From positions 1-54,633 of the forward strand of contig JAQWPM010000026.1 in NCBI GenBank assembly GCA_029245345.1: DNA of 54,633 bases, in the 5' to 3' direction. Each line of letters starts with the position of its first letter. The stretch's first letter is position 1. Below, piece after piece: positions 26,600-35,493 of the stretch. The notes under the pieces were generated by a model that was given only the letters and a program-made list of their open reading frames with translations, was not told the origin of the DNA and made no database searches. Made by a program: the position numbers and the translations under genes. The DNA is from Longimicrobiales bacterium. Its GTDB lineage: Bacteria > Gemmatimonadota > Gemmatimonadetes > Longimicrobiales > Gaopeijiaceae.

Positions 26600-27225
26600 A
26601 TGACGGCCAGTGCGATGCCGAACATGACGTGTTCCACGTAGGCGCGGTCGTGGGGGTCGAGGTCGTCGAGCAGCGCACCGACGATCGGCAGTTTGCCCTG
26701 CGGCGAGTGTCCGCGGAGCAGGTGAGAGAGGCCGCCCATAGGATCCACCGCGTATTCGGCGGAGCCGTACAACGCACCCTTCATGAGGGCCGGACCCGGC
26801 ACCCTGGGTTCGATCACCGCTCCGTACACGAGACCTTGGCCTGCACCGACCAACATCTTCTCGCCCGTTCCTCGGTCGATAGCTCCAACGAACCTCTCTC
26901 CTTTGAGGAGCGGACCGACGATTTCGACGAAAAGTGCCGCCGCAGCGCCGGCCGCTCCAGCACGAAGCATTCGCGCGAGACCCGAGACACGCCGCGGCTT
27001 CCATCCATCCAGAGCCTTGGCCACGACCGTGTCGAGGCCGGTCGTAATCAGGTCGTCGGCTGTCGGCCAGGCCGCTGGGGAGGCACTCTTGGGGCTCTTC
27101 CCGGCTTTACGTTCCGTTGCACGCTCCGCGAATCCACGCAGAGAGCGGGTCGTAGCCGGGGGGCCGTGACGAGCTTGCTCGAGTGCGTAGCCGATGCGGT
27201 ACCAGATGTTCTTTGTCGGAGACAT
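26545..27225 (-). CDS. hypothetical protein, possibly membrane-associated
   Basis: This 226-residue protein has a basic N-terminal third (many Arg/Lys, for example RSLRGFAERATERKAGK). A Gly/Ala-rich hydrophobic middle follows (AGAAGAAAALFVEIVGPLL, GAGQGLVYGAV, ALYGSAEYAVDPMGG), with a C-terminal HVMFGIALAVIYG segment. The pattern suggests two or three short membrane-inserted or glycine-zipper helices. I do not recognise the family. The start at 27225 is divergent from the large peptidase-barrel gene, 20 bp away, so the two share a promoter region. Confidence 0.6.
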   Translation of the reverse strand: MSPTKNIWYRIGYALEQARHGPPATTRSLRGFAERATERKAGKSPKSASPAAWPTADDLITTGLDTVVAKALDGWKPRRVSGLARMLRAGAAGAAAALFVEIVGPLLKGERFVGAIDRGTGEKMLVGAGQGLVYGAVIEPRVPGPALMKGALYGSAEYAVDPMGGLSHLLRGHSPQGKLPIVGALLDDLDPHDRAYVEHVMFGIALAVIYGSSPSSNGIRIEVDDE

Positions 27226-27245
27226 GGTCGTTGATTAGAAAGCCT

Positions 27246-30200
27246 ATGCGTATTGGAAGGGTGGCGTGCCTGTCGGGGCTTATCAAGCTCCTGACGGTCA
27301 TGATGCTCTCGCTCGCCTCCGTAGCACCGCTCTCGGCTCAGGTTCCCCCCGATGAGACCTGGCGTACGCTGAGGACAGAACACTTCCGGGTGACGTTCCC
27401 GGAGAGGCTCGAAGGAATGGGTCGCGCCGCCGCAGACCGTGCGGAGCGCGCCTTTGAAGAGCTGTCGAGCGCGTTCTCCGAGCCGCCGGATGGACTCATC
27501 GATGTGCTTCTTACGGATCACATCGACATGTCGAACGGATTCGCCCAGTACACTCCGTCTAACCGGATTACGGTCTATGCGCGGCCACCGGTCGACGACT
27601 TGGCACTCGGCTACTTCGATGACTGGCTCGAACTCGTCATTACGCACGAATTGGCCCATGTCGTACACCTCGACCGAACTGGCACTTGGGTAGGTGACCT
27701 CGCGCGCGGCGTGTTCGGTCGCGTAAACGCACCCTGGCCGTTCTTCCCGGCGTCCGCGGTTCCCAGGTGGGTCTCCGAAGGGCTCGCGACATGGTACGAA
27801 TCTGAGCTCACGGATGCGGGTCGGGTCCGTGGCACATACCACGACATGGTACTGCGTACAGCGGCGCTCGAAGGCCGATTCGAATCGATCGGGCAGGCAG
27901 CCGGAGGCTCGCCTCAATGGCCGGAAGGGACGCGCGCCTACGCATACGGCTCACTCTTCTTCGAGCACCTGCTGGACAAGTATGGCGACGAGCGGATGGA
28001 CCAGTTCATCGAAGCTGTGGCCGGGCAGTGGATCCCGTATCGGCTGGACGCCGCAGGGAGAAGCTCGTTCGGCGTGTCGCTGTCCGATGAGTGGGCTGCA
28101 TGGGCCGATCAGGCTCGGTCTGAAGCCGAAGGACTCGACAGTGAACTCGCGTCACTCGGAGCGATCTCCGCGCCCGAGCGGCTGACGAACAACGCCCGAT
28201 GGGGTCTGCATCCTAAGGTGTCTACCGATGGATCCGCGCTGGTCTACGTGCGGTCGAACGCGAAGTCAGATCAGCAGCTGGTCTTGGCGAACGCAGATGG
28301 TTCGGAGGAGCGAACGCTCACGCGCACCAATCAACTCGCAACGTTCGACTTCACACCCACGGGTGACGTGCTCTTTGCGCAGCTTGAGTTCGGAGACCGT
28401 TACCGCGCCTTCAGTGACTTGTATCTCGTGAGCCAGAGCGGCGTGGTGACGCGTGTCACGACAGGCGCCAGGCTGACCCACCCTTCGGTTGGTGGAGACG
28501 GCTCCTGGGCGATCGCCGTGGCGGAAGGTGAGGGTACCACCTCCTTGGTGAGGATCGATCTCTCTAACGGAGAAGTCGAGGACCTCGTTGCGTCGAGTGA
28601 TGGCGTCCTTTGGACGTTCCCATCGGTGTCACCGGATGGCCGCTGGATCGCTGTGACGCGTTGGACAGCGGGAGCGAATCAAGACGTGGTGATCCTAGAT
28701 GCCCAGGGCCGGGTCGTACATGAGGTCACCAGCGACCGAGCGTTGGATGGGGCCCCGGATTGGAGCGCGGACGGGAACTACATCGTCTGGTCTTCAGATC
28801 GCACGGGGATCCTGAACGTGCTCGGCGCACCCGTGGATCCCCAGTCTGGGCAGGCAGGGACACCGGTCCTGCTGACCAACGTCCGCACTGGCGCTGCGTA
28901 TCCGAGTCTCGATCCTTCTGGCGAATGGCTGTACTTCTCCGGATATCATGTGGATGGGTGGGAGGTGGAACGCGTCGCTTTTGATCCTGCTGGACTCGCG
29001 CCTGCTCCCACAGCAGATCAGCGGTTCGCACCCCGAGGGGCGCAGCCGGCTCGTGGATCCGCCGACGGCGAGATTCAGGACTATTCTCCACTCTCGACGC
29101 TCCTCCCGACGTATTGGGAACCAATTCTGAGGGAGCCGGTCGAGACGCGCACCGTGCAGGGCGACGACGTTTTCATCCCGGGGCGTGAACTCCTTGGTTA
29201 CGCCGTGGGGGCTCAAACCGGTGGGGTCGATCTCGTTGGCCGCCATGCGTATGGTGCTCTGGCGCGCATCTTCACTACCGGCGGTAAGGCGGAAGGGGGC
29301 CTGTCCTACATGTACTCCGGGCTCGGGAATCCTGTCCTCGGTTTGCGTGCGTCTCAGCGCTGGGACGACGATGGACCCCGGCTGGCTCGTCGAAATCAGG
29401 GTGCTCCATTGGACACTCTTTATGTGCTCAAGCGTGAGCGTAGCGTATCGGCCTCCGTCTCGTTTTCCCGGCCGTCGTGGCGCCGCTCCACCTCACTGTC
29501 GTTTTCCGGGGGAGTCGTCTGGGAGGATCGAGAGCTTCTCGATGACGCGCTCGAACCCTCCGCCGTGTACAAGCTCAACCGCCCAGGCACGCAGCTGAGC
29601 GACTTCAGCGCTTCGTTTTATGTCAGTACTGCCCGCGGGCACTCCTTTCAGATGGGCGGTGCGCGCGGAGCCTCCCTCTTCGTGCGCGCTCGTGTCCGCA
29701 ACGAGTTGAGTCTGCCGGACTCTCTTGCTGGGGTGGTCGGAAGCGATCGGTCGACGGACGAAGTCATTGGGCGAGTGCAGGGTTACCTGCCGGTGGATGG
29801 ACCCGGCTTCGCCTCACACGTATTCGCAGTCCGTGGCACCTTCGGTGTGGCCCACGGCCCCGGTGCAGATATCGGATATTTCGACGTCGGGGGCGCCTCG
29901 GGGTCCGGGGAGACCGTGACGGGTACAAATCTCTTCGGGGGTTCCCCGATCTTCCTTCCATTGAGGGGCTATCGAACGTCGATTCGGTCCGGCCGTTATG
30001 CCTGGTCGGCCTCCGCGGAATACCGGGTCCCGCTGGCCCTCTTCAATTGGGGCCTTGGCGCTTGGCCGTTGCACTTCGACCGCGTTTTCGGATCGGTTTT
30101 CGCTGACGCTGGGAACGCATGGGGCCCGGATGCCTCTCCGTCCGGCTTTGCCAACGTGCGGCGCGACCCGCTTGTATCAGTCGGGGCCGAAATAACCGCT

Positions 30201-30311
30201 CAGGTGCTGACCTTCTATAGGGTGAGCATGCGCGTTCGCACTGGCGTTGCCCTCCCGTTGGTTGAGGGTGACGGTGCCCGCATCTATCTCAGAATCGGGG
30301 TTCCGTTTTAG
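27246..30311 (+). CDS. exported peptidase-MA-like / TolB-propeller / outer-membrane barrel protein
   Basis: This three-part protein has 1021 residues. A signal peptide (ending SVAPLSAQ) leads to a gluzincin-like domain with VITHELAHVVHLD (HExxH) and WVSEGLATWYESE, in which the Glu of the second segment is the expected third zinc ligand. Residues ~290-620 are TolB/PD40-type propeller blades, for example HPKVSTDGSALVYVRSNAKS, FPSVSPDGRWIAVTRW and APDWSADGNYIVWSSD. The last ~380 residues are amphipathic beta strands ending in YLRIGVPF, as in outer-membrane barrels. The likely role is a surface or outer-membrane-anchored metallopeptidase. The start at 27246 is chosen because it begins the signal peptide. 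Confidence 0.85.
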   Translation: MRIGRVACLSGLIKLLTVMMLSLASVAPLSAQVPPDETWRTLRTEHFRVTFPERLEGMGRAAADRAERAFEELSSAFSEPPDGLIDVLLTDHIDMSNGFAQYTPSNRITVYARPPVDDLALGYFDDWLELVITHELAHVVHLDRTGTWVGDLARGVFGRVNAPWPFFPASAVPRWVSEGLATWYESELTDAGRVRGTYHDMVLRTAALEGRFESIGQAAGGSPQWPEGTRAYAYGSLFFEHLLDKYGDERMDQFIEAVAGQWIPYRLDAAGRSSFGVSLSDEWAAWADQARSEAEGLDSELASLGAISAPERLTNNARWGLHPKVSTDGSALVYVRSNAKSDQQLVLANADGSEERTLTRTNQLATFDFTPTGDVLFAQLEFGDRYRAFSDLYLVSQSGVVTRVTTGARLTHPSVGGDGSWAIAVAEGEGTTSLVRIDLSNGEVEDLVASSDGVLWTFPSVSPDGRWIAVTRWTAGANQDVVILDAQGRVVHEVTSDRALDGAPDWSADGNYIVWSSDRTGILNVLGAPVDPQSGQAGTPVLLTNVRTGAAYPSLDPSGEWLYFSGYHVDGWEVERVAFDPAGLAPAPTADQRFAPRGAQPARGSADGEIQDYSPLSTLLPTYWEPILREPVETRTVQGDDVFIPGRELLGYAVGAQTGGVDLVGRHAYGALARIFTTGGKAEGGLSYMYSGLGNPVLGLRASQRWDDDGPRLARRNQGAPLDTLYVLKRERSVSASVSFSRPSWRRSTSLSFSGGVVWEDRELLDDALEPSAVYKLNRPGTQLSDFSASFYVSTARGHSFQMGGARGASLFVRARVRNELSLPDSLAGVVGSDRSTDEVIGRVQGYLPVDGPGFASHVFAVRGTFGVAHGPGADIGYFDVGGASGSGETVTGTNLFGGSPIFLPLRGYRTSIRSGRYAWSASAEYRVPLALFNWGLGAWPLHFDRVFGSVFADAGNAWGPDASPSGFANVRRDPLVSVGAEITAQVLTFYRVSMRVRTGVALPLVEGDGARIYLRIGVPF

Positions 30312-30430
30312 GGAACCCCCCTGTGGGACTGTCGCGGAGTTGCACATCCGGTCATCGCGGGCCATGTTGCCGAACAAAAACCGAAGATGGGGCGGTTTTG
30401 AGTCGATTTTGCGTGTTTTGCCGTTTTCCC

Positions 30431-30466
30431 TTGACCCCAACATATTGGGCTCGTACTATGGTCACT
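30431..30466 (+). promoter_or_regulatory. sigma-70-type promoter of nrdJ
   Basis: A -35 element TTGACC at 30431-30436 and a -10 element TACTAT at 30454-30459 are separated by exactly 17 bp. The predicted transcription start is near 30466, giving an approximately 130-base leader before the nrdJ ATG. The two NrdR-type boxes overlap this promoter, which supports its use. Confidence 0.75.
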
Positions 30467-30479
30467 GTCCAACATCTAG
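30438..30479 (+). promoter_or_regulatory. tandem NrdR-type operator boxes
   Basis: Box 1 core is CAACATATTG (30438-30447) and box 2 core is CAACATCTAG (30470-30479). The published NrdR consensus core is CWATATATWG; the boxes match 9 and 8 of 10 positions. Their spacing is 32 bp, about three helical turns, as expected for paired NrdR sites. Box 1 lies between -35 and -10 and box 2 just after the predicted start, a repressor geometry. NrdR itself is not encoded in this window. Confidence 0.7.
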
Positions 30480-30593
30480 TGGGGTTGAGGGGTTTTTCCA
30501 CACAAAAAGTGCGACGGGGTAGGGTTTCCGCCGTTTTTCAACTCTTCTTTACAGTGTTTTCCACCAGTTCTTCCACAGGAGCCTTGCCGCCTC

Positions 30594-33131
30594 ATGCCGC
30601 GTGTCCACCAGCCTCGCCCCCCCAGCGATCCCGAGATCTTCGACGACGTCCTCCCAGAGGATCTACCTTTTGCGGAGCTGACTGAAAACGCACGCATCGT
30701 GCTCGGAAAGCGCTATCTCAAGAAGGATCCCGAAGGCGTCCCGATCGAGGAGCCCGAGGTGATGTTCTGGCGAGTGGCGCGCACGATCGCTGATGTCGAC
30801 GGTGGGTACGGCGCGTCTGAGGCTGTCGTGGACGAGGTCGCACGCCAGTTCTACGACCTGATGATCAACGGGAAGTTCGAGCCGAATTCTCCGACGCTCA
30901 TGAATGCGGGCCGACCGCTCGGGCAGCTGTCCGCCTGCTTCGTTCTTCCGGTGGAAGATGCGCTGTCGAACGGCCAGGACGGGATTTACGACACGCTCAA
31001 GTCCATGGCACTCGTGCACCAGTCCGGCGGTGGAACCGGCTTCGGCTTTTCGCGTTTGCGCTCGGAGGGTGAGACGGTCCGGTCTACGATGGGTGTAGCC
31101 TCCGGCCCGGTGTCGTTCATGAAGCTGTACGACGCGAGCACGGATGTGGTGAAGCAGGGTGGTACGCGGCGTGGTGCGAACATGGGCATCTTGCGTGTCG
31201 ACCATCCCGATATTCGGTCGTTCATCATGTGCAAGAACGACACGACGCAGATCACGAACTTCAACATCTCTGTCGCGATCACAGACGCCTTCATGGATGC
31301 AGTTTCCGCGGGCGCCGAATACGACCTCGTGAACCCCAAGACGGGTGAAGTCGTTGGGCAGGAGAACTCGAGCGAGATCTTCCAGATGATCATTCACGGT
31401 GCGTGGCTCACAGGTGAGCCGGGCACCTTTTTCATCGATCGTGCCAACGAGTACAACCCGGTTCCGGCGCTGGGCAGCTACGAAGCCACGAACCCGTGTG
31501 GTGAGCAGCCGCTCCTTCCGTACGACGTGTGCAACCTGGGTAGCGTAAACCTGAGCAAGTTCGTGAAGGACGAAGCCCGCCCCGGTGTGGATCCCGACGA
31601 GGGCATCGACTGGGAGGCGCTTCGCACCGTCATTCACCTGTCGACGCACTTCCTCGACAACGTGATCGACGCGAACCGTTATCCGCTTCTCGAAATCCAC
31701 GACCTCGCTCAGAACATTCGCCGGATCGGTCTCGGTGTGATGGGCTGGGCTGACATGCTCGTGCGCCTCGGCATCGCGTACGACTCCCAAGAAGGTGTGG
31801 ACCTCGGTCGTAAGGTCATGGAGTTCCTGAACGAGGAATCTCGCAACGCATCTGAGAAGCTGGCGGAGACGCGTGGCGTCTTCCCCGCGTGGGAAGAGTC
31901 GATCTGGGGAGCTGACAAGGCTGCAGTGAGGGCGGACGGGTCGCGGATTCGGCCGGAGCGTAATCTCCGCAATTGCAACCTGACGACGGTGGCTCCGACC
32001 GGGACGATCTCGATCTTCGCCGGCTGTTCTGGAGGCATTGAACCGCTGTTCGCCGTCGCGTTCATGCGCAACCAGGCGGGTTCGCTCATGCCTGATGTGA
32101 ACCCCGACTTCGTACGCATGGCTCAGGAGGGTGGTTGGTATTCTGAGGAGTTGATGGAGAACATCGCAAACGAAGGACACATCCACTTCGACGAAGTACC
32201 GGAAGACATTCAGCGGATCTTCCGCACCGCACACGACATCCCGCCTGAGTGGCATGTACGGATGCAGGCTGCGTTCCAGGAGCACTGCGATTCAGCCATC
32301 TCGAAGACGACCAACTTCCCGCGTGAAGCAACGGAAGAGCAGGTGCGCGAGATCTATGAGCTCGCCTTCGGTCTCGGGTGCAAGGGCGTGACCGTCTATC
32401 GCGACGGTTCTCGCGAAGGTCAGGTCCTGTCGACAGGAAAGACCACTCAGGCCGATGTGTCGGATGAGGTCGCGGCCGATATCTCTGAGCTCGAGCACGC
32501 CTTGGCGGATGCCCGCGAAGAAGCGCACAACCTCCGCATCGAAGTGGAGTGCGTGAAGCACGAGCTGCAGGATCAGGACGTGACCCGCGGTGCTGCGCGC
32601 CACAAGCGTCAGCGCCCCGCCGCGCTCCGTGGGTTCACCATGAAGATGAACTCACCGCTCGGTGACCTCTACGTCACCATCAACGAAGACGAGACGGGAA
32701 GGGCCTTCGAGGTCTTCTGTACCTTGGGTAAAGCCGGTGGTGCTGCCATGGCTGATGCCGAGGCGATTGGCCGACTCATGTCGTTGGCGTTGCGGTCAGG
32801 CATCCCGATCACACGGGTGAAGGATCAGCTCAGAGGTATTTCGTGCGACCGTGCGGTCGGCCTCGGACCCAACAAGGTGCTGTCCGTGCCTGATGCGGTT
32901 GGACAGGCCATTGAGCGTTACCTGATGGAAAAAGAAGGCATTCAGGAGGCACTTCCGCTGACGGCGCCGGCCCCCGCAGTTGGAGGCACTCAGCCAGAGG
33001 CATCGTCGTCGTATGACTCCGGTGCCCAGCTTTTCGACATGGGCACCTGCCCGGAGTGCGGCACAGGCCACCTTGCGTTCGAAGAAGGCTGCAAGAAATG
33101 CCACATCTGCGGCTACTCCGAGTGCGGTTGA
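30594..33131 (+). CDS. nrdJ: adenosylcobalamin-dependent (class II) ribonucleoside-diphosphate reductase
   Basis: The enzyme reduces ribonucleotides to deoxyribonucleotides using B12 instead of oxygen-derived radicals. The 845-residue chain has substrate-site PNSPTLMNAGRPLGQLSACFVLP, redox-loop HQSGGGTGFGFSRLR and the radical-site signature NPCGEQPLLPYDVCNLGSVNL. The phosphate-binding VAPTGTISIFAGCSGGIEP follows. After residue ~610 there is a coiled segment, then a TSCPD domain (RPAALRGFTMKMNSPLGDLYVT). A C-terminal cysteine-rich tail, CPECG...CKKCHICGYSECG, is probably a zinc ribbon combined with the redox cysteines. AGGAG at 30577-30581 lies 12 bases before the ATG. No B12 riboswitch was seen; NrdR boxes overlap the promoter. 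Confidence 0.96.
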   Translation: MPRVHQPRPPSDPEIFDDVLPEDLPFAELTENARIVLGKRYLKKDPEGVPIEEPEVMFWRVARTIADVDGGYGASEAVVDEVARQFYDLMINGKFEPNSPTLMNAGRPLGQLSACFVLPVEDALSNGQDGIYDTLKSMALVHQSGGGTGFGFSRLRSEGETVRSTMGVASGPVSFMKLYDASTDVVKQGGTRRGANMGILRVDHPDIRSFIMCKNDTTQITNFNISVAITDAFMDAVSAGAEYDLVNPKTGEVVGQENSSEIFQMIIHGAWLTGEPGTFFIDRANEYNPVPALGSYEATNPCGEQPLLPYDVCNLGSVNLSKFVKDEARPGVDPDEGIDWEALRTVIHLSTHFLDNVIDANRYPLLEIHDLAQNIRRIGLGVMGWADMLVRLGIAYDSQEGVDLGRKVMEFLNEESRNASEKLAETRGVFPAWEESIWGADKAAVRADGSRIRPERNLRNCNLTTVAPTGTISIFAGCSGGIEPLFAVAFMRNQAGSLMPDVNPDFVRMAQEGGWYSEELMENIANEGHIHFDEVPEDIQRIFRTAHDIPPEWHVRMQAAFQEHCDSAISKTTNFPREATEEQVREIYELAFGLGCKGVTVYRDGSREGQVLSTGKTTQADVSDEVAADISELEHALADAREEAHNLRIEVECVKHELQDQDVTRGAARHKRQRPAALRGFTMKMNSPLGDLYVTINEDETGRAFEVFCTLGKAGGAAMADAEAIGRLMSLALRSGIPITRVKDQLRGISCDRAVGLGPNKVLSVPDAVGQAIERYLMEKEGIQEALPLTAPAPAVGGTQPEASSSYDSGAQLFDMGTCPECGTGHLAFEEGCKKCHICGYSECG

Positions 33132-33164
33132 TACGGATGCGATAGCATCGCATTAGGAGCACGA

Positions 33165-33204
33165 GAGGCCCGTTCGGTTCGCCGGACGGGCCTCTTCTTA
33201 TTTT
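33165..33204 (+). terminator. rho-independent terminator of nrdJ
   Basis: A 13-bp stem (33165-33177 with 33182-33194, one G-T pair) closes a TTCG tetraloop and is followed by TTCTTATTTT. It begins 33 bp after the nrdJ stop. A smaller hairpin, ATGCGA/TCGCAT, lies just before it (33137-33153). Confidence 0.93.
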
Positions 33205-33280
33205 GATCCACGACTGGCGAGCTTCCGGGCCGGCGACGTAGGCTGTGGCTCTGAGCCCAGCCCTCTTTGGATTGAAGCCA

Positions 33281-34525
33281 ATGCGTCTCGGTACGAGTGT
33301 CAGAATCTGTCTCGCCCTGCTGTTTGCCGTGTCGCCGGCAAGTGTCGGAGCACAGCAGACGGTCGTCGTGCGCGCAGCCACCGTCTTGGACGGTCGTGGA
33401 GCAAAATGGGCTGACCGCGACGTCGTAATCCGCGACGGTGTCATTGTCGCGATCGAGGCAGGCGGCAGTGTGGCAGGCGATGTCCGTTACGACCTGGGCG
33501 ACCTCACCCTGATGCCTGGGCTCATCGATACGCATGTGCATATCGGGTGGCACTTCGATAGAGAGACGGACAAGACGCACAGCGGCAGGGTAGAAGAGAC
33601 GGCAGAAGACGCGGCGCTCTATGCAGCGGCCAACGCCTGGCAGACACTCCGTGGCGGTGTCACAACGGCCCTGAGTCTGGGGGCTGGTGTGGACATTCCG
33701 CTGCGTGAAGCGATTGCCTCGGGCCAAGTCCCAGGTCCCCGCATTCTGACCTCGATCCAGGCGGTGACTGCCCGGACCGGCTCTCCAGCTGAGATTCGTC
33801 AGCACGTGGACCGCATGGCCGAACTAGGTGCAGACGCCATCAAGATCTTCGCTTCGGGCAGCATCAGGGACGGTGGTGTCCCGACGCTGTCTCAGGCTCA
33901 ACTCGATGCCGCCTGCGGTCGCGCATCCGAACTGGGGCTCCGCTCCTACGTGCATGCCTACGACCCCGAGTCCGTGCGGCGCGTCGTGTACGCCGGCTGC
34001 TCACAAGTGGAGCACGGAGCGCTTCTGGATCGGCCGACTCTCGAGTTGATGGCGGAGCGGGGTGTCTACCTCGATCCGAACATCGACTTGGTCTTCCGGA
34101 ATTATTTCGAGAACGCCGAACACTTCGTCGGCGTGGGGAACTACACCGAGGAGGGCTTCGCGCAGATGCGTCGGGCCCAGCCGTTGGCCCTCGAGGTGTT
34201 TCGTCAGGGACTGTCCGTGCCTGGACTGAAAATGGTGTTCGGCACAGACGCGGTCGCCGGTTCACATGGGCGGAACTACCAGGAACTCGTGTACAGAGTC
34301 GAGGAAGGTGGGCAGGACCCCATGGATGCGGTTGTGTCGGCCACTTCATTGGCGGCAGCAGCCATCGGCTTGGGGGGGGCCGTCGGTTCGCTCGTAGAGG
34401 GTTTTGCAGCGGACCTCATCGCCGTTGACGGTGACCCATCCGAAGACGTGAGTGCGCTCGGTCGGGTGCGGTTCGTCATGCGAGCTGGCCTGGTGTATCG
34501 GAACGACCCCACGACACGTCGATAG
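33281..34525 (+). CDS. exported amidohydrolase-superfamily metal-dependent hydrolase
   Basis: From ATG 33281 the product has 414 residues, starting with a Sec signal peptide (RICLALLFAVSPASVGAQ). A composite N-terminal beta-sandwich (VVRAATVLDGRG) precedes the TIM barrel. Metal-site motifs are LMPGLIDTHVHIGWH (HxH), DAIKIFASGSIRDGG (the Lys position), SYVHAYDPESV, QVEHGALLD and VFGTDAVAGSHG (Asp). The C-terminal sandwich strand is EGFAADLIAVDGDP. This arrangement matches the imidazolonepropionase/Xaa-Pro dipeptidase-like branch; the substrate is unknown. A GTG at 33245 would add 12 residues before the signal peptide and is less likely. Confidence 0.88.
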   Translation: MRLGTSVRICLALLFAVSPASVGAQQTVVVRAATVLDGRGAKWADRDVVIRDGVIVAIEAGGSVAGDVRYDLGDLTLMPGLIDTHVHIGWHFDRETDKTHSGRVEETAEDAALYAAANAWQTLRGGVTTALSLGAGVDIPLREAIASGQVPGPRILTSIQAVTARTGSPAEIRQHVDRMAELGADAIKIFASGSIRDGGVPTLSQAQLDAACGRASELGLRSYVHAYDPESVRRVVYAGCSQVEHGALLDRPTLELMAERGVYLDPNIDLVFRNYFENAEHFVGVGNYTEEGFAQMRRAQPLALEVFRQGLSVPGLKMVFGTDAVAGSHGRNYQELVYRVEEGGQDPMDAVVSATSLAAAAIGLGGAVGSLVEGFAADLIAVDGDPSEDVSALGRVRFVMRAGLVYRNDPTTRR

Positions 34526-34541
34526 CCGAGGCCCACCCACG

Positions 34542-35486
34542 ATGAAACCCTTCCCGCTCGCTCTTACTCTCGCCGCCGCGTCGTTCGGTTGTTTGGATGC
34601 GGGTGCACCTCCAGGGCCCACTCCGGGCAGTCCAGAGTTCGATGGCGAACGTGCGTTCGCCAAGGTTGAGCGGCAGGTCATGTTCGGCCCTCGGATTCCA
34701 GGGACCGCGGGACACGTCGCCCAGCTGGAATGGATGACGCAGGAGCTAGCGTCACTGGCGCCCGACCTCGTTGCTGACACGTTTTCGTACGTCACGACGT
34801 ACGACGATTCGCTGACCCTCGTGAATCTCACGGCACGTTTCCTCCCGGAGATGGAACGACGGATCTTGATTCTCACGCACTGGGACACGCGGCCCCAGTC
34901 GGACCAAGGCGCGACCCAGGCCGAGCGAGATATCCCGCCTCCGGGCGCGAACGACGGCGCTTCGGGTACGGCCGTGCTACTCGAGCTCGCCAGGCTTCTA
35001 GCCGAGAATCCGCCGCCTCTCGGTGTCGACCTGCTCTTTGTGGACGGGGAAGACTACGGCCCTGATGCGGTGGACATGTTCATAGGGGCCCGCCACTACG
35101 CTGAGTTGCTCGTTGGCGGAGATCTGCCCGGGGCGCGACCCATGTACGGAGTCTTGCTCGATATGGTGGGTGACTCCGATCCCAGTTTTTTGGTCGAGCC
35201 CTATTCTCAAGAGGCCGCGAGTGTCGTCGTGAGCAAGGTCTGGAGGGCTGCGGCCCGTCTGGGTCACGCGGACGTCTTTCCGGAATCGCTCGGCGTCCAC
35301 TTGAATGACGATCACGTCCCTCTCATTCAGGCGGGCCTTCCAACTGCCAACGTGATCGATTTCACTTATGGTGGGCCCACCAATCCCTTCTGGCACACAC
35401 CCAACGACTCGCCCGCGAACGTCAGTGCGCGGACCCTCGGAATCGTGGGGCAGGTCGTGACGGAATTGATTTACTCTGGAGGATGA
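34542..35486 (+). CDS. M28-family peptidase / glutaminyl-cyclase-like lipoprotein
   Basis: The 314-residue exported protein has a signal sequence ending SFGCLDAG, a probable lipobox Cys at residue 17. Zinc ligands of the M28 fold are visible: THWDTRPQSD, PGANDGASGTAVLLELARLL, LLFVDGEDYGP and, near the C-terminus, FWHTPNDS. The EDYG segment and the short length resemble glutaminyl-peptide cyclotransferases more than aminopeptidases; I cannot choose firmly. The start is the ATG at 34542, 16 bp after the amidohydrolase stop. The nitrilase follows after 7 bp, so this is probably one transcript. Confidence 0.88.
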   Translation: MKPFPLALTLAAASFGCLDAGAPPGPTPGSPEFDGERAFAKVERQVMFGPRIPGTAGHVAQLEWMTQELASLAPDLVADTFSYVTTYDDSLTLVNLTARFLPEMERRILILTHWDTRPQSDQGATQAERDIPPPGANDGASGTAVLLELARLLAENPPPLGVDLLFVDGEDYGPDAVDMFIGARHYAELLVGGDLPGARPMYGVLLDMVGDSDPSFLVEPYSQEAASVVVSKVWRAAARLGHADVFPESLGVHLNDDHVPLIQAGLPTANVIDFTYGGPTNPFWHTPNDSPANVSARTLGIVGQVVTELIYSGG

Positions 35487-35493
35487 TCCACCC

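Noticed and set aside
26329-27234. A 301-codon plus-strand frame opposite the hypothetical gene 26545-27225
   Set aside because: The minus-strand frame has a coherent hydrophobic pattern and a plausible start; this one is Arg/Cys-rich and crosses the shared promoter region.
30377-30399. AAAACCG/CGGTTTT hairpin as terminator of the peptidase-barrel gene
   Set aside because: The stem is only seven pairs and AT-rich at its base, with no clean T-run after it, so it was not listed.
30494-30577. Replication origin from DnaA-box-like motifs
   Set aside because: Only three imperfect boxes, no AT-rich unwinding element and no dnaA, dnaN or similar gene nearby.
30312-30593. A cobalamin riboswitch before nrdJ
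   Set aside because: No B12-box-like sequence or suitable structure is visible, and the leader after the predicted start is only about 130 bases.
30663-32285. A 540-codon open frame on the minus strand inside nrdJ
   Set aside because: It is a shadow of the strongly biased nrdJ codons; the translation is His/Arg/Val-rich without family motifs, while the plus strand has full NrdJ signatures.
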